A stretch of 64,000 nucleotides of DNA from Phytophthora quininea. Lineage: Eukaryota; Oomycota; Peronosporomycetes; Peronosporales; Peronosporaceae. Shown here in pieces: positions 54,591 through 63,506 of the stretch. The first letter of the stretch is position 1, and the number at the start of each line of letters is the position of its first letter. A program made the translations under genes and the position numbers. The DNA lies in assembly GCA_011947345.1 (NCBI GenBank), contig JAAVTG010000545.1, forward strand, positions 186,001 through 250,000. Direction: 5' to 3'. Under the pieces are notes generated by a model, which ran no database searches, was not told the DNA's origin, and saw only the letters and a program-made list of their open reading frames with translations.

Positions 54591-56426
54591 ATGGTTGCTG
54601 TGGTGCCGACACTTGCGGGCGCTCTACCACCACAGCGACCGCCGCAGACATGTTTTGGCAGGGTCCGAGCTGCGATTCGATGGCTTCAACGAGTGGTGGG
54701 ACCTCTTCCAGGGGAATACACGATCGCCAAACTCGACGATTTCGATCGCTTCCGGAACGACACCAAGCCGCGGCAGGTTGCTGCCATCCTGATGATGTCG
54801 CCCGTGGCGTGCGTTCTTGTTAATCTCCTGCTCGAAAGTATCCCACTAGCCAACCCGGCCGAAGGACTGCGAGACTCCTACGCTTTCCTACTGAGGAACT
54901 TCCTGACGGCGTCGACCGTCCTGATGACTTCGATCGTTGTCAAACTCGACTGCATCTCTCGACTGAATCAGTCTTGGAAGTTCGCTCTCTGGTATGGCTT
55001 CATACTCGGCGCTGTGTCAACAGCTACGATTATGGTTCTCTCGAAAACCTTTGACGTCTTCCCAGTCCCGTCAGCGCAGTTCTCTCCGATGATTCCAATG
55101 GGCATGGTATCTAAAGTGTTGGAGCAATTCTTTCTCGTTCGACCTGAGATCAAGACCAAACTCAAGAAAATCGAGCAGTGGCTTGCGATGGACGTGGCCC
55201 CCATTGTCGTCTACCCACTCTTCACGGCCTTGTTCACTGCTCTCAAGCAGAGCCAACAGATGTGGCTGTCCCTCTTCCTGCCGGTGATCAAACTCATCCT
55301 GCGCAACTTTCTGTGGTTCGTCATGCGAGACGATCTTGACCTGGTGGGCTTCATCATTTGCTGTGTGGGGCATCTGTATCACGTCCTGTTCACAGCCATG
55401 TGCCTGCAGAACGCCAAGTCGCTCGAGACGCTAGGGGCTGTCGTGTTTGTCAACTTTGTGCAGATGATTCTCAACTGCCGGGAGATCATGAAAGGCACAC
55501 GACAAATTCGCCTGGCGAGGGCTCGACTGAAGGAGTCGCCGACGGACGATATTATCACAATGACGTTGGCTCTCACCCAGAACGACCGAGCTTCGCGAAA
55601 ACTGCACCACAGGAAACCATCTCGACTGTTCTCCACGTACCCGAGACACCAAGGCGCCGCTTTCCTGGCCAGGTTCAAAAACTTTCGAAGTGGCAACCGA
55701 AATGACGACGTCAAGAAGATCGACAAGCAGGACCGGAGAGAGAGTCGACGACGAAGTTCATTGGGGTCCATGACGCAAATTCCGGAGGTGTGTCAGGCGT
55801 TCTACCAGATCCTCCCGGTGGGAGACAACATGGTGCAAAACACGGAGGCTACCTTACCTGAGTCCAATCAACCAATCGAAAGCGACACTTGCACTCGAAC
55901 AATGTCCGCTTATGCCTCTCGAGTAAGCTCTACCATCCCCGAAGAGATTGCGATTCGTAGCATCACCTCAACTTTACACCACACCGAGATCATCTTGCTG
56001 CGGTCCTTCATTACGGTTTGTGCCACCTCGCTCTACGGTAAGAAAAGAAAGCGGGTTTCCTTGTCAAGAGAGCTCACGGATTTCTTTCGTTGTGTATGCT
56101 GCAGGAGTCTACGTGATCATCATTTTTGGCTCCCGAATCGCCAGTATTTTGCCACGATTGGCGCCAAGGCAACCTTCGGCGACATCTCAACCATGGCGTT
56201 CCATTTAGTCCTACTGAGCGGCACCGAAAGCGTGTTTTTGGCGATTTACTTGCTGCTCATTTGGCGGTACCTCAAGGTCTCAGGGGTCTATCAGCTCGCG
56301 TTCGTGCTGTGGTCCCAAAGAGTGCTTATACAGGCAAAGTTTATCATGTTGTCGCTGATGATTCTTGGTTTCCCACTCGAGCACTACGGGAATGGATTTA
56401 TATTCAAGCTTCACCCCGCTGGATAG
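54591..56426 (+). CDS. Polytopic membrane protein of unknown function (one intron, one single-base break)
   Basis: Exons 54591-56037 and 56105-56426, with an intron of 67 nt (GTAAGA ... TGCTGCAG). About nine hydrophobic segments are visible, for example QVAAILMMSPVACVLVNLLL, WYGFILGAVSTATIMVLS, VAPIVVYPLFTALFTALK, DLVGFIICCVGHLYHVLFTA and FHLVLLSGTESVFLAIYLLL. A basic Ser/Arg-rich cytosolic loop lies in the middle (about residues 300-400). After the intron, VYVIIIFGSRIASI shifts frame at the T4 run 56147-56150 into ATFGDISTMAF and ends HYGNGFIFKLHPAG. Such proteins with a terminal HYG.DF.F motif are known to me only as conserved oomycete hypotheticals. Confidence 0.6.
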   Translation: MVAVVPTLAGALPPQRPPQTCFGRVRAAIRWLQRVVGPLPGEYTIAKLDDFDRFRNDTKPRQVAAILMMSPVACVLVNLLLESIPLANPAEGLRDSYAFLLRNFLTASTVLMTSIVVKLDCISRLNQSWKFALWYGFILGAVSTATIMVLSKTFDVFPVPSAQFSPMIPMGMVSKVLEQFFLVRPEIKTKLKKIEQWLAMDVAPIVVYPLFTALFTALKQSQQMWLSLFLPVIKLILRNFLWFVMRDDLDLVGFIICCVGHLYHVLFTAMCLQNAKSLETLGAVVFVNFVQMILNCREIMKGTRQIRLARARLKESPTDDIITMTLALTQNDRASRKLHHRKPSRLFSTYPRHQGAAFLARFKNFRSGNRNDDVKKIDKQDRRESRRRSSLGSMTQIPEVCQAFYQILPVGDNMVQNTEATLPESNQPIESDTCTRTMSAYASRVSSTIPEEIAIRSITSTLHHTEIILLRSFITVCATSLYGKKRKRVSLSRELTDFFRCVCCRSLRDHHFWLPNRQYFATIGAKATFGDISTMAFHLVLLSGTESVFLAIYLLLIWRYLKVSGVYQLAFVLWSQRVLIQAKFIMLSLMILGFPLEHYGNGFIFKLHPAG

Positions 56427-56509
56427 CATAAAGTAGTGTTTACAAGTCTACTGGCCAGTTCTCTAGGTGGTTTTGGTCCTCAACCTCCACATTCCCGCGT
56501 ATCGACGTC

Positions 56510-57063
56510 AAATGATGGAGATCGGATCGTTTTTGAGCTCATCTTTGGTTTTTCCCGCAGTGTTGAGCCACAGCAACGTTTTGACATGACTTGGAGAAAC
56601 CTTTTTCTCCAACAGTGCTCTCTCTGCAACGCTTGTAGTTGGTTGGCCAACAAGTGTGGGGTCCTCCTGATCGGCATAAGGAGTTGGGTCAACCTGTCTA
56701 GAGAGATTGTGGTCACCAGAGCGTTGAAATAGTCGGTGTAGAAAGTTTTCAAATCTCTCAGCTTCTGGTCCGTCAGCTTGACGTTGGCGTCCGCCAGGTT
56801 TTGCAAGACGACTCGAGGCTCCAAATTCCGTCTCATCCAGAGCGGAAACTGCACCTTCATAGTGGCTGTGGTCAGCCCGGGGATTACTCGCTCTTCCTCA
56901 TAGGTGTCTTCACTGTCATTGTCAATCTTGATATCCGTCCAAGTTAAGCGTCTTGAATGCGTGGCCCGTAGTTGAGTCGTTGGCAAATTATTTTGTCTGG
57001 CGACTGACATTGCGAAAAGCAACGTCATACTGTCAGCGCTGCAGTGTAAATGTGGCGCATCAT
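56510..57063 (-). CDS. RXLR-like effector candidate 1, with degenerate RXLR (RRLT) and EER motif; frame changes
   Basis: The minus strand starts at tandem ATGs (57063). A hydrophobic leader is split between two frames near 57020, and is followed by a degenerate RXLR position reading RRLT and, about 18 residues later, an acidic EEER motif. The C-terminal half has a W-motif-like helix (LWMRRNLEPRVVLQNL) with a trailing Y..YFNAL. A second frame change near 56700 leads to another W/L-rich helical segment and a stop at 56510. Family knowledge: such proteins are secreted into host cells by Peronosporales. The breaks may be assembly errors or decay. It is divergent from effector candidate 2. Confidence 0.6.
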
Positions 57064-57376
57064 TCTTGTCGGAAAGCGTTCCCGTGGGAGACTTGACGTT
57101 GAACGGCAAAGTGAGGAATGAGGAACTTTTCAGTGTACCAGAGCTAGTGTTTCACAGCTATTCACGAGCACGATTTTGGATGAGAAGCTGCCAAAGGATT
57201 GATGCCTTTGGCAATGGTAATCATATTTTGATTAGCTGCCGTTTGAACCTGTAATGATGGGGACGATGTGTTGTCAACTCTCACGATCGCAGCTCGCTCA
57301 CCTTCATCTTCACTTTGCCTTTGCCGATCACCAGCCAGCTTCGAGAACCAGGAACTAAGGCCAAGAAGAAGAAACC
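57064..57376. promoter_or_regulatory. Shared intergenic region between divergent effector genes
   Basis: 313 bp between the two start codons, with no ORF of its own. TCACTTT at 57310-57316 matches the oomycete initiator YCAYTYY and lies 61 nt before the ATG of candidate 2. Confidence 0.4.
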
Positions 57377-57984
57377 ATGCATCAACAGTTGGCTCTGTTG
57401 CTGACACTGCTGATTTTCGTCGCTGTCGACGCTGCACTGTCAACTGCTACAGACAAACAAGTTGAGACCGTCGTCACCACAAAGCGGTCTCTCCTCCTCC
57501 AGGCAAAAACCGCCGCCACCGATGACTCCGAAGAAAGAGGATTCCTCACTAAAATTGCGTTTCGGCTGAAACTCAGACGTCAGCCGACGATGATACCATC
57601 CCAGAAGTTTAACCATGTGATGGCGAACAAGGTGGATATCAGTGACGAGACAATCTTCACGTGCTCAAGCACTGAGCGGCCTATGGTAAACGTACCACCT
57701 CTGCTTCGAGCTCGACGATTTTCAATGACCTGATGCAGAAGTTCCCCGAGGAACGCATCGCGTTGCTGTTGGTGTCAATGGCCAAGCAGCGCAAGCTTAA
57801 AAGTCTCGCGAACGAGCTTGAGCCGCATTTGTTTAGCGCTTTGCGCAGACGAGGTGTGGACTCGAAGTATTTCAAAGCGATTTTGCATGACAAGATGGAG
57901 GGTACATCGACCGCTAAACTACGCGAAGACCCCGCATACTTGTTGTGGAAACGTTACGCGGACGAGCTCACTCGTAGTTATTAG
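57377..57984 (+). CDS. RXLR-like effector candidate 2 (RSLL variant and EER motif), one frame change
   Basis: Clear signal peptide (MHQQLALLLTLLIFVAVDAA) followed about 16 residues later by KRSLLLQ, a degenerate RXLR (RSLL), then DDSEERGF, a standard EER motif. The C-terminal part changes frame between about 57680 and 57730, then has helical L/W/Y-containing segments (FPEERIALLLVSMAKQ, YFKAILHDKM, DPAYLLWKRYADEL) like the LWY modules of Phytophthora effectors, ending at TAG/TTAG near 57984. It is a translocated effector by family; the host target is unknown. The motif variants and the break should be checked before calling it functional. Confidence 0.72.
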
Positions 57985-58289
57985 TACCTTCGTCAAAGGC
58001 TCTGCAGCTGATCCCAAGTACTCAACTTATCAACATAGCTTTCACAACAGAGATCTGAAATGGGCACCAAAGACTGAATAAATCCGAAAACAGATTGACG
58101 CAGCTTCCAGTAGCAGTGAGCCGTTCCAGACGAAAGTCGATCCTTGGGAGCTGGAACTCCCTAAACGTTCAACGTGTATTGAACGCCACGAGGTCTTTTA
58201 AGAGTGAGCTAGTTAGAACTACTCGGCCGTCGGCATGCCCCACTTGCCGTGCAGGCAATCCAGGGAGAACATCCTTGGCGTAAACTCTA
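57985..58289. other. Spacer downstream of the effector gene
   Basis: Nothing recognised. A short open frame at 58095-58283 has no family resemblance. Confidence 0.4.
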
Positions 58290-58577
58290 GCAGCCAGATC
58301 CGAGCAAGGATCTACTAAACAATACATGTACTAGGCTAGTACTACTACTAGCATTCGGCTCTCGAGGCTCTGCTGCAGTCTGTTCCTGCAGCTTCAGCTG
58401 CCGAGGGTTGGAAGAGCTTCTGTCGTTGCGATCTGTTGCCACAATCGCTGGACGATGCCTTGGCATCATCACAGGCGGTCCGTCCTCAAACTGATGCTTA
58501 TTGCGCACGCTCCACAATACGTAGAGAACTATCGAGCGGATGATCATCCAGAGGGTAGAGATGTTTTATGTCGGACG
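58290..58577 (-). pseudogene. LINE (non-LTR retrotransposon) relic, 3' part
   Basis: The minus strand reads MIIRSIVLYVLWSVRNKHQF then a Ser/Arg-rich tail, the usual region after the zinc-binding (zf-RVT-like) domain of LINE ORF2 proteins. It is the continuation of the fragment at 63507-64000, from which it is separated by the Ty3/Gypsy insertion. Confidence 0.5.
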
Positions 58578-58582
58578 TAAAC
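58578..58582 (+). repeat. Left target-site duplication of the Ty3/Gypsy element
   Basis: TAAAC directly before the 5' LTR, identical to TAAAC at 63502-63506. Confidence 0.9.
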
Positions 58583-58976
58583 TGTCAGGCCGGGTGCGTG
58601 CAGGTCAGCACGCCCGGGCCAACTTCTTCCTGGCGTGCTGACCTGCACGCCAGCGGCCAAGTGCCACGGCCGCCGTGCGCCAGCCTGCCTTGTGAGGCCA
58701 GGAGCGCACGGCAGGCACTCGCCACTTGAGTGCCGAGCACTCATCGGCAACTCTTAGGAAAACAAAGGAAAAGGAAACGTTTTATATTTAGGTTTAGTAT
58801 AGGCAAAGAAAAAGAAACTTACCCACCATGGAGAAGCCCAAGAAGCGCCTCCATGGCATGCATGTCGTAGCTAGCAAAGAGAACATCACAAACATAGTTC
58901 AGTTTCCAATTTGCGTCGTCCCTCCACAGTATCCACACCAACGCTTACCTCGCCACCGCCGCCGCGCGTCCCGACA
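58583..58976 (+). repeat. 5' LTR
   Basis: 394 bp, TGTCAGGCCGGG ... CGTCCCGACA, read as identical to 63108-63501. Contains a perfect 17-bp inverted repeat (58598-58614 and 58632-58648). Confidence 0.93.
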
Positions 58977-58978
58977 TC

Positions 58979-58995
58979 TGGTAGCACGGGGGAGC
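58979..58995 (+). promoter_or_regulatory. Probable primer-binding site
   Basis: Two bases after the 5' LTR, TGGTAGCACGGGGG begins with TGG, complementary to a tRNA CCA end. The first eight bases TGGTAGCA equal the usual initiator-Met primer site; the remainder is different, so the priming tRNA is uncertain. Confidence 0.5.
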
Positions 58996-59392
58996 GGTCG
59001 TCGCTGTCCATCGTCGTCGCTGTCCATCTCGGTCGTCGCTGTCCGCCGCAGATCTACGGGAGTTTTGGGTGTGAGGGCTGAAGTGTTGCTCCCTGATTGG
59101 GTAACTGCCCCCATCCGCGTGGCTAGAACCGTAATTTTGGTTTCTGGTCGTCGCACGCTGATTGAAGCAAATCTGGCTGGTGGGCTTTGTGGTACTCTAG
59201 AGTGCTCCGCCACGGCTATTTGTGCTAGGCTATAAGTGTAATTACCGTTCTTCAACACCTGCCCCGTTATTTACCCTAAGTGTTAGATTTTGGACATAAT
59301 TCTTAGGCTAACCGGTAAGTCAGGCGCCCTCTTGGTTTACTTGCTCAGCAACCTCTAAAAGTCTCGTTGTTTTGGCCCAATTGGGCTAGGTT

Positions 59393-59530
59393 ATGACACG
59401 AGCTAAGCCATCCGTTGTCCATGATAGTGACAAGGACGCCGAGAGCTCTCCAGCTAAGTCAAAAAGGCTAAGACCACCTCGAAACCTTAGGGTTAGCATA
59501 GCTATTCCTTGTAACAGGTTTCTGTCGTAA
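59393..59530 (+). CDS. Short ORF upstream of Gag (possible Gag N-terminus)
   Basis: 45 codons starting MTRAKPSVVHDSDKD, a basic/charged peptide ending at TAA 59528-59530. It lies between the primer site and the main Gag frame and could be the original Gag N-terminus separated by a frame break. Confidence 0.3.
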   Translation: MTRAKPSVVHDSDKDAESSPAKSKRLRPPRNLRVSIAIPCNRFLS

Positions 59531-59607
59531 TCCATCACTTTACTCCACGTACCTTTCGAAGTTGATCGATTCTACAAGTATCAAGTATTGCAGACCCTGC
59601 ACAGTTA

Positions 59608-61569
59608 ATGCAGACGATGCTCGCCTCGATAGAGAAGCAGAACGAGCTTATTAAGCAGTTCACGGAGATGAAACAAATCTCGGAGCTTAAACTCGAAGGC
59701 ATGAAGCTGCCCACGTACAAAGGCACTCTGGATGAGTCATTTGAACTGTACAAGCAGAATATCGATCAATACTTCCAGGCAAAGGCTATCTCGTACAAAA
59801 ACACCGACATAAAGGAGAGAATCTTGGCAATCATCGCTGGAACGTTAAAGCTTGGTGCCGCACACTGGTACATAACTGAAAAGGGCACATTCTTAAGTGT
59901 TGACGACTTCTTCAAGAGGTTGGAAGCTGAGTTCGTACCCGAGGACATGCAAGAACGCCTGCGTGAGCAGATGAACGACCTAAAGGAGAAACAGTGCAAA
60001 GACTTGCCTGAGTATGTCAGCAAGTTCCGCGACCTAGTAACACAGGTTAAAAAGATGGAAGAACTCGACAAAATTAGTTACTTCCTACGTGGTCTATCAT
60101 CCAGTATTCGCGAAGAAGTTCAGTACAAACGCTGCGAGACGCTAGCAAAAGCTGTCACTACAGCGTTGGACTACGATCGGTCTCATCCTCGTCATAAACG
60201 TTCGGACGGATCCAAGTACCGTTCCTATGACCGTAAGCGTTCAAACGATGAAAACAACGATGGAGCTGAGCCGATGGAGATCGACAATGTGCATGTACCT
60301 TCGCGAGAAGAGTGCATACGCCGGAACCTATGTTTCAGGTGTGGAAGCGCTGCTCATAGGGCAAACCACTGTCCTATTCGATCGCAGCAGAGAGCCAGAA
60401 GAAACCGGCCGAGATACAACCGTTTTAACCAGACGCGTCATCGCGGGCAGGCTCGGATGAACATGGTGAACCGCAGTGATGACAACTCGGAAATTGTTGT
60501 CCTAGAGAATGTAACCATGAACGTAGCCGACATCCAAGAGCAAATGGATATGCTACAGGAAACGATCTTGTCGACCGTTAGCGAAGTCGAGACAACTGCT
60601 ATGACGGAAGCACCTGGTATGCAAGTACTGCAACCAGAGGAAGCACCTGGTGTGCGCGAATCGCAACCAGTGGAAGCACCTGAAGTGCGCGAATCGCACT
60701 CAGAAGAGAAAGAGTTGGTATTGCATGGATCGCAACCAACAAGTACGTCCGAAAATCTGCGGGTTAATGCAGTAAAGTCTAGTTCGACTTCCAGTCTTTT
60801 CATTCGAAGAGGCAGAATCAACGGCAAAGATGTCCGAATCTTATTGGACACGGGAGCAAGTAAGAACATGATCAAGCCCGGTATAGCAACTACCATATTG
60901 GCTTTGCGGAAACTGCAAGCCCCAACGTCGAAGTTGCCCGACTTCTCACGACCGTTTGTCGTAACAACCGATGCATCTGGGTATTGCATGGGTGGAGTTC
61001 TGTCACAGAACTACGATGGTGCCGACCATCCGATCGCCTTCTTTTCCAAGAAGTTTGATGAACATGAACGTGCGTGGCCTACGCATGAGAAGGAGTTGCT
61101 CGCCATCAAAACAGCAACAGAGAAATGGAGACACTATCTACATGGACGTCCGTTTGATGTCTATACAGACAGTTCTGCATGTTCGTGGATGTTGCATCAT
61201 CCTCGAGTGTCACCGAAGATGGCTCGCTTCTTAACTCACTTTTCCAACTTCACGTTCACGTTGCATCATGTACGTGGCAAAGCTAACGTGGTCGCTGATG
61301 CGTTATCACGACCTTCGGTGGAAGATCCGGACGAGCTCGAAGAGAAACCAGCTCCGTTACCTGAAGTCACTTACACAGTTCATGAATGTGATGACTCGTG
61401 TGCACAACGTGCGTCACCATTACATGAGAACATGGTTCAATCATCGGTGTTTCGTCACCTTTCGGTTGATGATTCGCACCTCATTCTCGACGATGTCGAC
61501 TTACGGGGGAGAGTCGCCCGATTGGCGTCCCACAAGAACAAGTCAACAGCGTCGATTTCCACTTTGTGA
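59608..61569 (+). CDS. Gag - protease - RNase H polyprotein, RT core missing
   Basis: 653 residues. Gag: KLPTYKGTLDESFELYKQNI, GAAHWYIT, RDLVTQVKKME; zinc knuckle CFRCGSAAHRANHC (C-x2-C-x4-H-x4-C). Protease: ILLDTGASKNMIKPG (active-site DTGAS) at about residue 415. Only about 30 residues later the sequence is already in the RT/RNase H border (LPDFSRPFVVTTDASGYCMG), followed by RNase H motifs (FFSKKFDEHERAWPTHEKEL, YTDSSACSWML, GKANVVADALSR). The whole RT palm and fingers, including the YxDD catalytic site, are absent, in frame. The stop at 61569 comes from a frame change at G5 61505-61509; the reading continues as integrase. Confidence 0.88.
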   Translation: MQTMLASIEKQNELIKQFTEMKQISELKLEGMKLPTYKGTLDESFELYKQNIDQYFQAKAISYKNTDIKERILAIIAGTLKLGAAHWYITEKGTFLSVDDFFKRLEAEFVPEDMQERLREQMNDLKEKQCKDLPEYVSKFRDLVTQVKKMEELDKISYFLRGLSSSIREEVQYKRCETLAKAVTTALDYDRSHPRHKRSDGSKYRSYDRKRSNDENNDGAEPMEIDNVHVPSREECIRRNLCFRCGSAAHRANHCPIRSQQRARRNRPRYNRFNQTRHRGQARMNMVNRSDDNSEIVVLENVTMNVADIQEQMDMLQETILSTVSEVETTAMTEAPGMQVLQPEEAPGVRESQPVEAPEVRESHSEEKELVLHGSQPTSTSENLRVNAVKSSSTSSLFIRRGRINGKDVRILLDTGASKNMIKPGIATTILALRKLQAPTSKLPDFSRPFVVTTDASGYCMGGVLSQNYDGADHPIAFFSKKFDEHERAWPTHEKELLAIKTATEKWRHYLHGRPFDVYTDSSACSWMLHHPRVSPKMARFLTHFSNFTFTLHHVRGKANVVADALSRPSVEDPDELEEKPAPLPEVTYTVHECDDSCAQRASPLHENMVQSSVFRHLSVDDSHLILDDVDLRGRVARLASHKNKSTASISTL

Positions 61570-63254
61570 GTCCCCATCTGTCCGACATGCAGAAAAGAGA
61601 GTTTAGTCGTGGATATGAGTCGGACGTTGCTTTCAAAGAGCAGTGGACTAACGGTGCTAATCCGGAAAAGTTCGTGAAACACAACAGTCTTCTCTTCTTC
61701 AAGAGAAAGAAAGACAAAGTCTACCGTTTGTGTGTGCCTAAACGCAAACAGTTACGTACCAACATCATCACGGAATTTCATGATGGTAACACTTCGGCGC
61801 ATCCAGGTAGTCGTCGCACCTACCTCAAGCTATCGCAATGGTATTGGTGGCCGACTATGGATCGTGACGTTCGTGAATACGTTCGTACCTGTGAGACCTG
61901 TGCAAGATGGAAGTCTAACAGTCAAAAGAAGCAAGGACTTCTTATGCCAATACCCATTCCTAAGGAATGTTGGGAAGTCATTTCAATGGACTTCATCACA
62001 GGATTACCTGCGTCGGAAGGATTCGATGCTATCTTTGTGGCTGTCGACAAACTATCGAAGCGCGCAAAATATGCACCAACCTACACCACAGCTGATGCCC
62101 AAGACACAGCAAAAGTTTTCTTTGATGCTGTTGTCAGACACCATGGACTGCCAAAGGTAATCATCAGTGATCGTGACTCGAAGTTCATTTCGGACTTCTG
62201 GAAGTCATTGATGCAGCTGATGGGCGTCAAGCTTAGCATGACCACAGCTCACAGAGCTCAAGCAGATGGTCAAACGGAACGTCAGAATCTAGTGTTAGAA
62301 GACGCACTGAGATGCATGGTATCGTACCATGGCGACGATTGGGTAAAGCATCTCGGAACAGTGGAGTATGCCCACTCAACACTCGTCAACGCATCAACAA
62401 AGCTTACTCCGTTCGAAGTAGACACAGGACGTAAAGTGTCGAACATAGTTGCTGAAGAGATGAGAGAGCTACTTCAGTCAGAGCAAGACGTAACGATTGC
62501 AGAATTCGCAAGAAATTTTGCAAAGGAACGACAAGAGATCGTGGAAGAAGCTCGCAAGAACTTGGAATACGCGCAAACAAAACAGAAAGATTGCTACGAT
62601 CGCAAACCTCGTCAAGTCGACTTCAAAGAAGGAGACTTAGTGCTGCTCGATACGAAGAACCTACCGCTAAAGGCAGTCAACAAGGATACAGAGCTAAAGA
62701 AAGCAAAACTAGCGGCTAAGAAGGTTGGACCTTTCGTGATCGAACGCATGATCAACGACAATGTCGCCAAGTTGATTCTTCCAAACTCCATGAAGAGACT
62801 CAACCCAACGTTCAACGTCGAACTCTTGTCGCACTACAAAACCAATGTGTCGGACTTTCCAAATCGTCCGATACCGAAAGCGGTTCCTCTCATTCTCAAT
62901 GATGAAACTGAAGAACAACTATTCCTGGTAGAGAAGTTGTTGAAGAACCGCTCGAGACGCCGCAAGCGTCAATGGTTAGTTCAGTGGCATGGCATCCCTG
63001 AACACGAAGCGACCTGGGAAAACGAGAAAGACATCAAGCATGTTTCGCATTGGCAACAACTCCTTGAGGAATATCGGCGTCGCCAACGCGAACACAAGCA
63101 GGGGAGATGTCAGGCCGGGTGCGTGCAGGTCAGCACGCCCGGGCCAACTTCTTCCTGGCGTGCTGACCTGCACGCCAGCGGCCAAGTGCCACGGCCGCCG
63201 TGCGCCAGCCTGCCTTGTGAGGCCAGGAGCGCACGGCAGGCACTCGCCACTTGA
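61566..63254 (+). CDS. Integrase with chromodomain (Pol C-terminal part)
   Basis: Begins within the old polyprotein (no own ATG needed; the first in-frame Met follows at about 61587). Zinc-binding HHCC region (TEFHDGNTSAHPGSRRTY ... CETCARW), catalytic core D (MDFITGL), D (VIISDRDSKF) and E (ADGQTERQN), then the DYV-like linker, an SH3-like part (EGDLVLLDTKNLPL) and a chromodomain (LVEKLLKNRSRRRKRQWLVQ, WHGIPEHEATWENE). It ends at 63254 inside the 3' LTR. It shares a single polyprotein origin with the preceding ORF. Confidence 0.88.
   Translation: MSPHLSDMQKREFSRGYESDVAFKEQWTNGANPEKFVKHNSLLFFKRKKDKVYRLCVPKRKQLRTNIITEFHDGNTSAHPGSRRTYLKLSQWYWWPTMDRDVREYVRTCETCARWKSNSQKKQGLLMPIPIPKECWEVISMDFITGLPASEGFDAIFVAVDKLSKRAKYAPTYTTADAQDTAKVFFDAVVRHHGLPKVIISDRDSKFISDFWKSLMQLMGVKLSMTTAHRAQADGQTERQNLVLEDALRCMVSYHGDDWVKHLGTVEYAHSTLVNASTKLTPFEVDTGRKVSNIVAEEMRELLQSEQDVTIAEFARNFAKERQEIVEEARKNLEYAQTKQKDCYDRKPRQVDFKEGDLVLLDTKNLPLKAVNKDTELKKAKLAAKKVGPFVIERMINDNVAKLILPNSMKRLNPTFNVELLSHYKTNVSDFPNRPIPKAVPLILNDETEEQLFLVEKLLKNRSRRRKRQWLVQWHGIPEHEATWENEKDIKHVSHWQQLLEEYRRRQREHKQGRCQAGCVQVSTPGPTSSWRADLHASGQVPRPPCASLPCEARSARQALAT
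63097..63107 (+). promoter_or_regulatory. Polypurine tract
   Basis: Purine-rich AGCAGGGGAGA lies immediately before the 3' LTR start (63108), the place where plus-strand synthesis is primed. Confidence 0.6.
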
Positions 63255-63501
63255 GTGCCGAGCACTCATCGGCAACTCTTAGGAAAACAAAGGAAAAGGA
63301 AACGTTTTATATTTAGGTTTAGTATAGGCAAAGAAAAAGAAACTTACCCACCATGGAGAAGCCCAAGAAGCGCCTCCATGGCATGCATGTCGTAGCTAGC
63401 AAAGAGAACATCACAAACATAGTTCAGTTTCCAATTTGCGTCGTCCCTCCACAGTATCCACACCAACGCTTACCTCGCCACCGCCGCCGCGCGTCCCGAC
63501 A
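63108..63501 (+). repeat. 3' LTR
   Basis: 394 bp, same start and end as the 5' LTR, read as identical by eye. Confidence 0.93.
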
Positions 63502-63506
63502 TAAAC
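63502..63506 (+). repeat. Right target-site duplication of the Ty3/Gypsy element
   Basis: TAAAC, identical to 58578-58582. Confidence 0.9.

Larger units (their letters stand above)
58583..63501 (+). mobile_element. Ty3/Gypsy chromovirus-type LTR retrotransposon, reverse transcriptase deleted
   Basis: 4919 bp. The two 394-bp LTRs begin TG and end CA and appear identical; a 5-bp TAAAC duplication flanks them. The interior holds Gag with a zinc knuckle, protease, RNase H, integrase and a C-terminal chromodomain, in the order of a chromovirus, but the protease runs directly into the RNase H entry with no RT core. Identical LTRs imply a recent insertion, so the element was probably copied using enzymes from another copy. 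Confidence 0.93.

Noticed and set aside
58095..58283. Third small effector-like ORF downstream of the RXLR-like pair
   Set aside because: No signal peptide, no EER motif, and coding character is poor.
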